DNA of 64,000 bases, taken from NCBI GenBank assembly GCA_003116875.1, contig BCKT01000007.1, positions 1,142,820-1,206,819 of the forward strand. Direction: 5' to 3'. Made by a program: the position numbers and the translations under genes. The notes below the pieces were generated by a model. It saw only the letters and a program-made list of their open reading frames with translations, was not told the origin of the DNA and did no database searches. Source of the stretch: Takashimella koratensis. Lineage: Eukaryota; Basidiomycota; Tremellomycetes; Trichosporonales; Tetragoniomycetaceae. Of the stretch, positions 53,852-64,000 are shown piece by piece; positions within the stretch are counted from its first letter, which is position 1, and the number at the start of each line of letters is the position of its first letter.

Positions 53852-54963
53852 GCTACTTCTGCCCATCCGCGATCGGGTTGGCATGGATCGTGATCTAGTT
53901 TAACGTATCAGCAATCCACCAATAACACAACTAGCCCGATACGCTTCCGACTCACATTGTACAACTTGACTTCAGATGTTGGTCGATTCTTCTCATTCAC
54001 AGGTGTACGTTCAATCAAGTCAAGAGTCGAATCGGCACCGTCGATGACCCGTCCAAAGATTGTGTATTTCCCGTCTAGCGAGGTTTGTTTCCCGTAGGTG
54101 ATGAAGAACTGCGAGGTGTCAGGATGACTCTCGGATATGAATTGATGATGACGGTTTAGTAAAAGAGGAGAGAGAGACGAGGACTTGCTTGAGACTTGTT
54201 CGTATCTGGGCCTGCATTGGCCATGGCCAGCACGCCTCGACCATTGAACTGGATGATCGATCAGAACCAATCCTGTCATATTTCGCAAACCCAACAACAT
54301 CGCTCATCGTCGTGATTGGGATGTTGGGTTCAACGGACTCACTTTTAATGTTTGCCTGATCTCATCTGCGAATGGTTGACCGTGTATACTCTGTCCACCT
54401 TTGCCCGTGCCTAATGAAGATGAGTCAGTATGGGCAAGACGGAATGAAAGCGCAAGCAAGAAGCGACCCTGGACGAGGCCAAACCTGTCGAGCGCAATCA
54501 CCAATGATGCAAGAAACACAGGATCCAGAAGAGAAGGCTTGGCACACTGGCGAAACGTACCTGTTGGGTCACCGGTCTGGACCATGAATCCCTTGATGTT
54601 CCGGTGAAACAAGCATCCATCGTAATACCCAGAGGCGGCAAGGGCGAGAAAGTTCTACAGGATGTCAACAACGAGAACGAGCGAGTTGCTTAACGCAGAG
54701 ATGGAATATAACTTGACAGAAGTTGGAATTTGTGAACGAGAATATAGACTCACTTCAGCGGTGCGTGGGACGGCCTCGCAGAAGATCTCAACCTAATGGA
54801 TTAGCAACATGACAAACTTCATGTGGAGGACAAGAAGACGATGAGGAATAGGAAACCAGTGCTTACCTTGAGATCGCCAAGGGACGTGTGCAGCGTCAAC
54901 GACTTGGGGTAGATACTTGTCAGCTCATGATAAGGAGATGGACAGGTAGCGTGAGCTCACCAT
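53852..54963 (-). CDS. CYP10: PPIL3-type cyclophilin (peptidyl-prolyl isomerase)
   Basis: The first exon is the ATG alone (54963-54961). After a 58-nt intron the frame continues [62 protein letters not shown], then [25 protein letters not shown], and ends [14 protein letters not shown]. The catalytic FHR, the QTGDPTGTG loop and SQFFI are intact. Length and the terminal HANP motif match the single-domain spliceosomal cyclophilin PPIL3/Cyp10. At least six introns divide a protein of about 165 aa. Confidence 0.9.
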
Positions 54964-55686
54964 TGTGCTGCGAGCAGGATACCTGAGATGGGGAACGAGA
55001 CAAAGTCGAGAGCTGCAGTCTATCTTGTGTTTTCAGGATCCAACTTTGAGTGGCAACAACCGGAGAATGACGTGTACCCCGCCCGATTCCCTGACTCATG
55101 AGGAGCTTATCACGCCCGACTGCGATTTGAGGGCTTCCATTGCATTTCAGTCTCCGTGTCCTCCTTTGCACCTCGACCCTCACTCATCCTCGTCTTTCAG
55201 CGGCATAGGATCGCACCCACCCTCAAGGTCCAGGTCACAGGATACACGATCACATTCGCCTAGACCCGCACCCACTACCTCCTCTTGACCCTTGACCCTC
55301 CTCTTCCACTCCTATCGTCGACCATGGTCATGGCTTGAACCCGGATCTGGACGTCTGGAACCGACGCTCTGTGATCTCTTCTCACACGACCTGCGGATAT
55401 CCCCGACAGACTCTGATGACGACTACACCAAGTCGCAGTCGCCCAACCTCTCCTACCCACGCCCCGCTCCTACCTCACACAAACCGAGGTCGACCAGGTT
55501 TACCCGTTCGGTCTGTGTCTCTCGTCCGACCCGATCGTCGCTGGTCCTAGCGCGCCAAACCTCGCGTCTCTCTTACCTTCTACTCTCCTACCGCCTACTG
55601 TTCTCGACAACTCCTCACACAACTCCCACTCCCACCACAGTCTTCACGGCCACGGGCAACCCGCCCACCCCCCATCTGACCTCACC
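54964..55686. other. Intergenic region between divergent genes
   Basis: Between the cyclophilin and the membrane protein. Open frames here are C-rich and Pro/Ser/Thr-biased. A long leader of the downstream gene is likely. Confidence 0.4.
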
Positions 55687-57124
55687 ATGGGCTCAGGACA
55701 CACGTCCACCCCTCCGCCTCGGCACTACGACCACCCTCCGCACCCTTCTCCACCTCAACAGATCTACGTCCTCGCAGCTGACGGATCCCGGCTATACCTC
55801 GTGGACCCTTCTAAACCACATAACGAAGAACCACCGCCTTACGCCCCCTTTTCTCCTCCACAATCACACCACCCTCTCCCTTCTTCTTCCGGCCTGGGGA
55901 TCTCCACATCTTCCACTTCACACGCATCACATTCATCCCATGTCTCACACGCCTCTCACACCTCCCCACCTTCAAGCTCACACCGACACCGCGCGAGCAC
56001 GTTGTCCGCACTTCAACCACCCACACTAAGCGCGACTGGCCGCCCACTATCCTATCGCTCTGTCCGACCCGGTTCAAGCATACACACCACCCGCACAAGG
56101 TCGAGAACTTCGTTGTCTTCCTCTGCCTACTCGCCGATCCCAGATGAGACGACGCCACTGCTCTCTCCCCCGATCCACTCGCCCACACACTCGGCTCACA
56201 TCGACCATGAGGTCGAGGACGGCGTGGAATCCCACGATGGGCCGGCAGACAGCGCCTTCCGTGCGATCTGGGCAGGAGAAGTGGATCCGATGTCCGGTAG
56301 ACGAAAATTCTGGGCACCCGTCGCTAAGACAGAGTACTGGCGCGCAGTGCTCCACCTTTTGATCCTCAACTTCCCTTTTGTAAATACGAGCCTGAAGATG
56401 AAGAGATCATTCACTTACTCGATTTAGGCTCTGTTCGTTTGGCCACCTCTACTGGTCGGAACTCTGGTCGGCACCGTACTCCTCATTACGCTCCCACTGG
56501 GCGCTACAGTCTGGTGGCTGACTCTCATCATTGCCCGAACCGCGTCTCGAGTCGAAGTGAGTCCAATCTTCCCTCCTAACGTCCATACAGTGACTTTCTC
56601 ACTCGTTATTGCTTCAACATGCCATCGGACCTGGCAACATGAACTCTGTTGACGTTGCTTTTTTTGTTTATAGACAATTATGCAGCTGCAGCACCATTCC
56701 CCGCTCCAATCGGTATCCACATATCATCCGATTTTCCACCGAATCAAAGACGGCTCCCCTGTCCCTCTCTCCAGCGAGACAGTGGGCGCCGAGGGCCCAC
56801 CCTCCGACCTCGTCTGGGAGACTCGTTTCTTGCCCTGTTCCTGGGCTATGGTGAGTACACCCACCGCCTCTGCAACCCCAGCTGCAATCACCTGTGTCTT
56901 CTAGCAGGCGCTGATACGTTCACTGGTAGTTCTGCGATCACTACTCGTACTCGTCCCTCTCTTACTTCCTACTGATCAAGCCCGTCCTCACATTGTTCCC
57001 GACCATCGGCCTCGTAGCGCTCTTCCCAATCGCCGTGGTCTTCTTCCCTTTGCTCCCGGTGTACCTCCGCACTGCGAGGCGGTGGGGCCAGTGGCAAGCC
57101 AACGTCGCCATGGTCAACCTGTAG
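55687..57124 (+). CDS. Four-helix membrane protein with disordered N-terminus
   Basis: Four exons (55687-56379, 56428-56556, 56674-56850, 56930-57124), all phase 0, give 397 aa. The first 200 residues are Ser/His/Pro-rich with PPPYAPF and repeated HASHSS motifs. Two hydrophobic segments follow RAVLHLLILNFPF: ALFVWPPLLVGTLVGTVLLITLP and WWLTLIIA. Two more are YFLLIKPVLTLFPTIGLVALF and AVVFFPLLPVYL, ending RWGQWQANVAMVNL. The paired helices with a soluble loop recall the sensor-type membrane domain seen in bacteria and fungi. That match is by pattern only. The transported molecule or signal, if any, is unknown. Confidence 0.7.
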
Positions 57125-58507
57125 CAAAGGGCTCGTCTTACGGACGAGTCAGTGTGCTAGTTACTTGTGAAGAGGCGATCTCTGTTGTTAGGATACTGTT
57201 GTTTCCAGTTGTAGTTTCCACGATACGATATGTCATTTGGATGCTAGGAGCTGCTTGTCAAACAGGGGGCACCTCACATTCGGCTGCCTTCATGACCGAG
57301 ACTCATCGCTCACTGACCAGAAAACACGACATCTCGGAACACTGTTAACCGATTTCCAATCACATTTCACCATCATCACCCTTTTCCCATCCGGAACGAT
57401 GAACGAGGGACGGTTCCTTGCCCTCTTCGCCCCAGTGGGGCTAGGTCGAGGCCCCCGGTCACCTCTGTCCCCATGCCGGCTGTATAGAGTACCATGTGGA
57501 GAGAACGTCCTAGCCGAACGTCTCTTTGTCTTCGTCGGGCGTTCCGTTACTCGCTGAATCGGGAGGCCCGAAGGTTCCGGCGGAACATGGACAGATCTGG
57601 TCATCGTTGCGGCATCGTCAGAGAGCAGCTGGCAGAATGACGCTACTGGCCATATGGTTCTTTCCGATCTGAGACTGACTTGCCGAAGTTCTCGTCCGCT
57701 CTTTGCTCGGCTTCTCACTCGAGGCCGACTCCAATGCCGGTCTAGACCTTGGTGTCCCGATTGACACGGCGCCACATGCGAGAAAAAGGGTGTACGACTA
57801 AGCCCCAAATCGCCGCCCCCGGAGCCATCTTATTCGCATATGCATCATTACCCGATTCCAACGTCCATTTTATACGCCCGATACGCCGCATCCTCCACTC
57901 TCTCTCTCTCTCTCTCTGACCGAAGGATAGCCCTGGACCTTGAGGGGTATACGATATTGGCCCGAGAGGTTGATCTAGTGCATCACCATATCTTTGCAAA
58001 CTCGTGTACTTTGCCTGAAAACTGGTCCGTTCCGGGATTATAATGCCAAGAAGACGCCACGTGACCGACGTCATGGGGGCGTTTTCCAGCCCGGCACGAT
58101 TGTTGTTGCAAAGTGAAAATGGGGTGAAAGGGGTTAGACTGGTTTTGCGGATGAGAAGACTCTAGCTTATCCGATTACCCGTATCCCGTATTCCTACCTC
58201 GGGATCTCTGCCGACTTCCCCCTTCCCAATGTCTGAGTCTGAGCACGAGACATCATGACACCTTTTTTTCCACTTCCTCTTTGCAGATCTGTTACGCATG
58301 CCTTGATCCGAGGCCAAGCAAGCGCCTGATTCCGGACTCACTAACTCTTCCGGACCCTCTCACCCCACACTAGAGACAGTAGAGGAAGTAGAGCAACCCG
58401 GGGGACCGGTGGGGAAAGAGGGGAAAAGGTATATATAAGAGACCCTGGTCGAGGGTTGGGAAAGGATGAGAGTAGTTCATATTCACTCATTGTCACGGAC
58501 TATCACT
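57125..58507. other. Intergenic region with CT repeat
   Basis: 1.4 kb without a conserved frame. A (CT)10 run lies at 57898-57917. The 3' part is the promoter of the secreted SMP-30-like gene. Confidence 0.5.
58430..58438 (+). promoter_or_regulatory. TATA box (TATATATAA)
   Basis: TATATATAA lies about 75 nt upstream of the ATG at 58508, one of the best-formed TATA boxes in the window. It suits an inducible gene for a secreted protein. Confidence 0.6.
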
Positions 58508-59954
58508 ATGATTTCAAAAGTTTCGCTTGGGCTACTCGCTGCCTCGCTCGCGAGCGCTATCAACGTCCCCGCCAACTCGGTCGTAAGTGTGTCCCCCATG
58601 GTGGCGTTTCCATCCCTTCACCTCTCTCTTCGTGACTCTGCCCTCCTCCCGGCTGTCCTTCACTCCTCTTCTCTCACCTCTTATTGTGTTCCCCTCTCCC
58701 TCTCTCTCCTCGTTCCTTCTCATGCCTGCTCTGACATCGCACACAGTGGGTGGACCCCTTCTCCTTCGCCGTCCTCGGCGTCAACGGTAACTTTCGTAAC
58801 GACACTGTCCCCTTCAACCCGACCAACAGCTCGCTCCCAATCTTCCAAGTCTTCGACCCCGAGTTCCTCGATGTGATCGGGTCAAACCCTTCGTTTAGGC
58901 TGGTTGCGCAGAACAGCTCGTTTGCGTTTGCTCACGAGGCGCCAGTTTACCTCCCGGAGACCAACTTGGTAAGTCTTGGCTCGAGAGTACGCACACCCTT
59001 TCGGATCTTGCCCAGACCCGGCCTCAACCCAACTTTCCCTCCTCTTGACCAAGTGGCTGACTCACTCGCCAGGTCTATTTCACGTCCAACGGCGGTGGCG
59101 CGCTGTCTTACTCTGGCGCCAACGCCTCCAACGTCTTCTCTTACATCAACATGACCGCGATCGAGCAGTCCAACGGGACCGTCCCATACGTGCCTATCAC
59201 TTCCATCGGCGGCAACTCCCCTATCCAAATGATGAACGGTGCTACCCCTCACAACGGACAGATCCTCCTCATGTCCCAAGGCCGAAACAGTATCCCAGCC
59301 ACCATGGCTTACCTTAACCCATACCCTCCCTACAACTACACCGTCATCCTTGACAACTTCTTCGGGCGGCAGTTCAACTCGCTCAACGACGTCAAGGTGC
59401 ACCCAACGAGCGGAGCATTCTTCTTCTGCGACCCAGCTTACGGGTGGTACCAGTCTTTCCGACCCCAGCCTGCGATCCCCAATCAGGTCTACCGCTACGA
59501 CCCGAAGACCGCCGCTGTCCGCGTTGTCGCTGACCAGTTGAACAAGCCCAACGGCCTCGCCTTCTCCGCCGACGGCACCGAGGTCTACATCACCGATACC
59601 GGCGCCGTCGGTATCTACGTAGGGACCAACTACACCCTCCCTGCCACGATCTACAAATACGACGTCGACCCAGTCGACCAATCGTTCTCGAACCGCCGCG
59701 TCTTCGCGTACAGCGACAACGGTATCCCTGATGGGATTCAGCTCGATACCGCCGGCCGAGTCTACGCAGGGTGCGGCGATGGTGTCCAGGTATGGAACGC
59801 CAACGGGACGTTGATTGGAAAGTTCTTCTTGGGTAGTCAGAGTAGCAACATGGTCTTTGCAGGGAACGGGAAACTCATCCTCCTTGCCGAGACCAAAATC
59901 TGGCAGGCGACTATCTCGAGCAACGTCGCGCCCCAGGCTCTGGAGAACTTGTAG
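58508..59954 (+). CDS. Secreted SMP-30/gluconolactonase-like protein
   Basis: Three exons (58508-58582, 58747-58968, 59073-59954) give 392 aa. MISKVSLGLLAASLASAINVP is a clean signal peptide, so the protein should be secreted or cell-wall bound. The beta-propeller features include GRQFNSLNDVKVHPTSGAFFFCDPAYGW, QVYRYDPKT, LNKPNGLAFSADGTEVYITDTGA and GIPDGIQLDTAGRVYAGCGDG, the N-D and D-G metal-site blocks of SMP-30 enzymes. There are many N-glycosylation sequons. The family hydrolyses sugar lactones. The actual substrate of this fungal branch is unknown. Confidence 0.88.
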
Positions 59955-60501
59955 CGAGGCAAGGCTTGGTGCTAGGTATCAAGCTGTCCTAAAGAAAAGT
60001 AGTGAGGCCAAGCCTTCGAGAGAGTCGTATAATAGCGATGCATTATTCAATGTCAAGCTGGTGCAGGTCACATCGGTCTCGCTCATGCCTGCTCGAGTCT
60101 CTGCAGAGTATCAGAGCCTAGAGTATCAGAGACTTACGAGTCTTGCGACATTGCGCAGTACACCGTTACAACTTACCCTTGCATGCACCGTTCCAAGTGT
60201 TTGCGTTCTTGAACTTTGTCCGACCAGGTCCCACCTCGGCATCCCAAGTGTTTGGTTCCGATGACGTCAGGAGACTATGCCTATCCCGTGCCAAGCCAAG
60301 CTATGTTTGATCCCAAGAAAAACTAGCCGCGTCGGTCTTCATTGCTTTTGGACTCATCCCTTATCCTTCATCCCTCATCTCTCACCTCAACCTCACCAGC
60401 TCCTTTGTCTATACTCCCACCTCACCGTCGGGTTCAAATCCTCTTTCTCACCTCCCTTCACCTGTGCATATCCTCTTCCCTCCACTTCCTACTTCCCAAT
60501 C
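59955..60501. other. Intergenic region, C/T-rich leader of the PhoD-like gene
   Basis: Contains the terminator side of the SMP-30 gene and a pyrimidine-rich leader. No gene recognised. Confidence 0.4.
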
Positions 60502-63500
60502 ATGTAAGTCCTCCCGCTCCTTCCCGCTTTCTTAAGCCTACAACGTCGCGCTCTATTCTGCAGCGTATCACTTATTCCAACTCTTCGCGTTTCCATAGGG
60601 ACACAACAGGGTTCCGGACCAAGCTCCGATCCGAGCGCGAAGCTCGGGATGCCGCCGCTGCCGCTCACGCAAGCTACTACGCTCACCCTTCGTTACACCT
60701 TCACACCTACCTTCCTCGCAAACCCAGTGGCCCTGTCCCTCAGGTCAACGGGGACTCCAAAGCCCCGCCGGTCGCACCACCTGCTTCCTCCGCCCCCTCT
60801 GCTCCGTCCTCGACCCCGGCGACCGCTGAAGTGAAGAACGAGACCGTACCTCTTGACCCATCGGCCGGCGCGTCTGCACCGATTGCAGACGACGGGATCG
60901 AAGGCGGGATGGACCACGCCGGCGTCCCAAGTGGGATGGACAAGGGCGCGATGCAGGCAAACGGAGAGGCAGGAGGACTGCATACCAGTCCAGGTCCGTC
61001 AGCGGATGAAGTGAGGAAAGCGGTAGAGGCCGGTCAGGATGTCAAGGGGATGGAACCGCATCTCCAGCTTATGTGAGTGCGCTGACGCACGGAACGCGGG
61101 GGAGGGGATGGTGATGAGGGGGGCAAGAAGGAGGGGAAAGATCAGAAATGCTGTAGAAGAACAACTTGAAATACATGGGAGAGTAGGACGCTGATTCTGC
61201 GTTGAACAGGTGTGGCCCGATGGTTTCGTATTACACGGTCAAGGACGGACACTGGAAAGGCGCGGCGATGATCGTAACTGCAGACGAGTGAGCTGTCACG
61301 CCTCTTCTTCAAAGTGCTAAGCTGACAAAACCAGGGGGAGCATCTACGACCCCACTCCCTCTCTCTCTCTCACTTTCCAGACCTACGCCCAGAGCCCCTC
61401 GCCCAATTCGACCACCCCCACCTCTGAGCCCTCCGACGCCCTTCTCCCTCCCACTACCGTATCCGCAACCAAATTCCACACTTACTCCTCGGGCTCTACC
61501 ACCGCTTCTTTCTGGCGGTTCATCCTCTCCATCCCCTTGCAGTCAGTCGAAATGGCGGTCAGGTACAGGCTGAATAAAGGTGCCGAAATTGAGTTTGTCG
61601 TGCCTGCTTTAGGTCAGAACCTTCGTTGGATTGCGCATAGCTGTAACGGTGAGTTACGAGGCCAGGAGAGGATCAGACGGTGCACCCGGGATACAGAGTG
61701 AGATGTGTCGGAGGGGCTGGATGATGAATAGGGGAGAAAGGTAGGGCGGACGCTGACGTGCCCAGGCTTCTCATCGTCGGTGAACCCGGACGAGTTCAAG
61801 GGACCCTGGGCGAGCGGATACGATCCTCTATGGGAAGATGTGCTCCTCAACCACCATAACACGCCTTACCACTGCATGGTCGGTGGCGGTGACCAGATCT
61901 ACTGCGACGCGATCACGCGTGAGCCCGAACTTCAGAGTGAGTCTAGATTGGTCAGAGCAGAGCGTGGTCGAAGGGAACCATTGCGGAGGAGCTAGGTACT
62001 GACTTTGTGTAGGTTGGATCAATGCCCCGACACGAGCCAAGAAGCTCGAACACCCGTTGACGGAGGAAATGGTAAGTGTCTACTATAAACTCTGGAGTTG
62101 TGCTGACGGACGCAGAATGAGGCAATCGATAGATTCTAGTAAGCCTCAGCGAGAAATGTACATTACGGGGTCCGGGAGAACTAACCCCCGCCAGCTTCAA
62201 CCACTATTGCAAGATCTTCAGAGGAAACGCCTTTGGACGTGCAAATTCCACAATCCCAATGGTCAATATGCTCGATGACCATGATCTAATTGATGGCTTT
62301 GGAACGTACGATGATGACACACAGGCCGCGCCGGTGTTCTCTTTCATTGGCAGCCGGGGTTACTTTGTGAGTCTATCATTGAGGATGATCGCAACCTCCG
62401 TTACTCTTCGTTAGGGCCCACACTAATACCCCACAGTGGTACCTCATCTTCCAGCTATTCGTCAACGGTACGCTCCTCTCCATGATCATGACTAACCCCA
62501 GATGTGGTGGATGGAACCAACCCTGTCCCCTGGACTCACCCCGTCCCATCCATGTTGATCGGCGGACCAGGCGCCTGGATCCCGTTCCCGTCCCATTCCC
62601 TGCTCGTCTACCTCGGCCCGAAAGTCACCCTCCTCGCGCTGGACTGCAGAGCCGAGAGAAAGTTGGGGAGAATCGTGTCCAAGGGAACATATGATATGAT
62701 CTTTGCGGAGTTGAGAAAAATCCCAGAAGAGGTGGAGCAGTTGGTGATGCTGTTAGGTGTGCCTATTGGTGGGTACCTCACCCCCTTTGAGCCAATCGAA
62801 GCTGGACAGACCGACAAAACCAAGACTGATGGTCTTCCTTCTTATTCAGCCTACCCACGGATGTCGTTCCTCGAACACTTTCTCAACTTCAAATACAACC
62901 CGATCAACTTTTTTGCACGTCACAACGCTTTCGGTCTCGGGGGTATGGTTAATAAATTCAACCAAGCTGCTGAACTTCTTGACGATCTCAATGACCACTG
63001 GTGTGCGAACACGCACAAATCCGAACGTAATTCTCTCGTTCTCGCATGCCAAGACCTCGCTCGGACTCGGAAGATGCGGATCACATTCTTGTCCGGGGAT
63101 GTACACCTAGCTGCGGTTGGGTGTCTGTATACCTATGAGAAAGGAATTAGAGCGAAATTGAGAGGAAACGATACGGGGGTAGGGGAAAGTGCGAAAGAGA
63201 CGGTGGAAGGGAAACCGGAGAAGGATTGGAGGTACATGTTGAATGTGGTGACTAGTGCTATCGTGAATACGCCACCACCAGCAGGTGCGGCTAAACTGGT
63301 TGCGGTCCTGGGATCGAATACGCATAGGACTTTACGTGAGTAGGGGAGTGGTCGAGGCAAGAAAAAAAGTGTTTGGGATCAAATGCTGATGAAATGATTA
63401 TAGATCGTAAGACGAGGATGGGACCGGGGATTGATTGACTGGACTGCTGACGCAGGTTTTTCGTGTGATCCCGGATTATAGCCCAGCTCACGGACGAGAA

Positions 63501-63894
63501 AATGATTCCTCTCTTTGAACACGACACGGACGGGTCCAAGCAGAAACGACCGGTACGTCAACAAGCTCATGTTTTCTTATGCTGTCTCCAATTCTCCATG
63601 ATGGGTTGAAACACAAGTCGTTCTATTCTCGCACTGACCATCCCCCGCTCACTCCATTCGGTATCTAGATCGTACTCGCTCGTCGAAATTACACGAGCGT
63701 CGAGTACAAACCCTCTGGTGAATTGACGTTTGATTTCCGGGTTGAAAAGTCACAAGGAGCAGGGGAGACGGTCAGGTGAGTTGTGGTATGGTGTGATATC
63801 TTGAATCCAAGGACCAAATATCGTTGATTGACGCGAATACTACTCTAGCTACCCGATCAGCGCCCCGCCTCCTCGATGGAAACATACAGAGTAA
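60502..63894 (+). CDS. PhoD-like phosphatase
   Basis: The start codon is split: AT at 60502-60503, intron 60504-60598, then G at 60599 (MDTTGFRTKLRSEREARDAAA). After a Pro/Ala-rich N-terminus come CGPMVSYYTVKDGHWKGAAMIVTAD and a beta-rich part. The metallophosphatase block has YHCMVGGGDQIYCDA, MVNMLDDHDLIDGFGTYDDD and RKMRITFLSGDVHLAAVG. The GGDQ, DDHD and SGDVH residues are the expected metal ligands. The C-terminus ends SAPPPRWKHTE. About 800 aa over roughly a dozen exons. This branch is fungal and probably cytosolic or peripheral, as no signal peptide is seen. Its substrate is not known. If the intron is not used, an upstream in-frame Met could start it instead. Confidence 0.85.
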
Positions 63895-64000
63895 TCCAGC
63901 AGCCACCTATACTACTACTCATAACGTACTCGTACAGTAGCGTATAATCAAGACCGACATATAGAGATAAACAACCAACAAACATCTAGATTGTTATCGT

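Noticed and set aside
55292..56029. 245-codon plus-strand frame
   Set aside because: It overlaps the membrane-protein gene in another frame and is Thr/Pro/His-biased without a conserved end.
60424..60438. GGGTTCAAATCC resembling a tRNA T-arm
   Set aside because: The 60-80 nt upstream do not form an acceptor stem, D-arm or anticodon arm.

Overview
The window is nuclear DNA of a basidiomycete fungus, most likely a Tremellomycete (Cryptococcus/Trichosporon-like yeast). The evidence is the gene style: many short introns (about 37-130 nt) with GTRAGT donors, CTGAC/CTAAC branch points and YAG acceptors; GC-rich codon use; pyrimidine-rich leaders; and conserved single-copy proteins that match fungal orthologs. 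I assigned the lineage by inspection, not by search. I saw no tRNA, rRNA, CRISPR array or intact transposon.

Layout. Positions 1-5.6 kb hold a tandem, same-strand array of small Ser/acidic proteins (three readable genes, one broken copy, one probable relic) with the same phase-0 intron plan and a shared upstream CCTTTGAC-type motif. 5.8-7.9 kb: a zinc-knuckle/LysM protein and a Cys-motif hypothetical. 8.9-16.6 kb: CSN1 (COP9 signalosome), inorganic pyrophosphatase with a possible mitochondrial presequence, then Swi5 and Mre11 diverging from one short promoter. 16.6-19.3 kb: gene-free pyrimidine-rich DNA. 19.3-22.8 kb: a HypX/HoxX-like formyltransferase/enoyl-CoA hydratase protein. 23.3-31 kb: eIF2 beta, ATP synthase gamma, an FMC1-like LYR factor, tubulin cofactor A and a hypoxanthine/xanthine phosphoribosyltransferase. 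31.3-35.3 kb: a truncated member of a dispersed family and mostly non-coding DNA. 35.3-40.2 kb: a small ATP-dependent DNA ligase and two paralogous multi-CxxC proteins separated by an 84-nt C tract. 41.8-45.5 kb: a Pho81-type SPX-ankyrin-GDPD regulator. 46.3-49.7 kb: two coiled-coil paralogs ending in LRSGRD/LRSGRN, the second frameshifted. 49.8-55 kb: Scn1-type TatD protein, Nse4 and a PPIL3-type cyclophilin. 55.7-63.9 kb: a four-helix membrane protein, a secreted SMP-30-like protein and a PhoD-like phosphatase.

Themes. Four genome-maintenance proteins (Swi5, Mre11, a DNA ligase, Nse4) lie within 41 kb, two of them divergently paired. ATP synthase gamma sits beside an F1 assembly factor. In four genes the first intron cuts the start codon or follows within one codon of it (eIF2 beta, PHO81, the cyclophilin, the PhoD-like gene). 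The most novel material is the 5-kb tandem array, the dispersed LRSGRD-tail family (three copies), the CxxC pair and the orphan HypX-like enzyme. Exon boundaries were read by eye from splice signals and frame continuity and need transcript confirmation.
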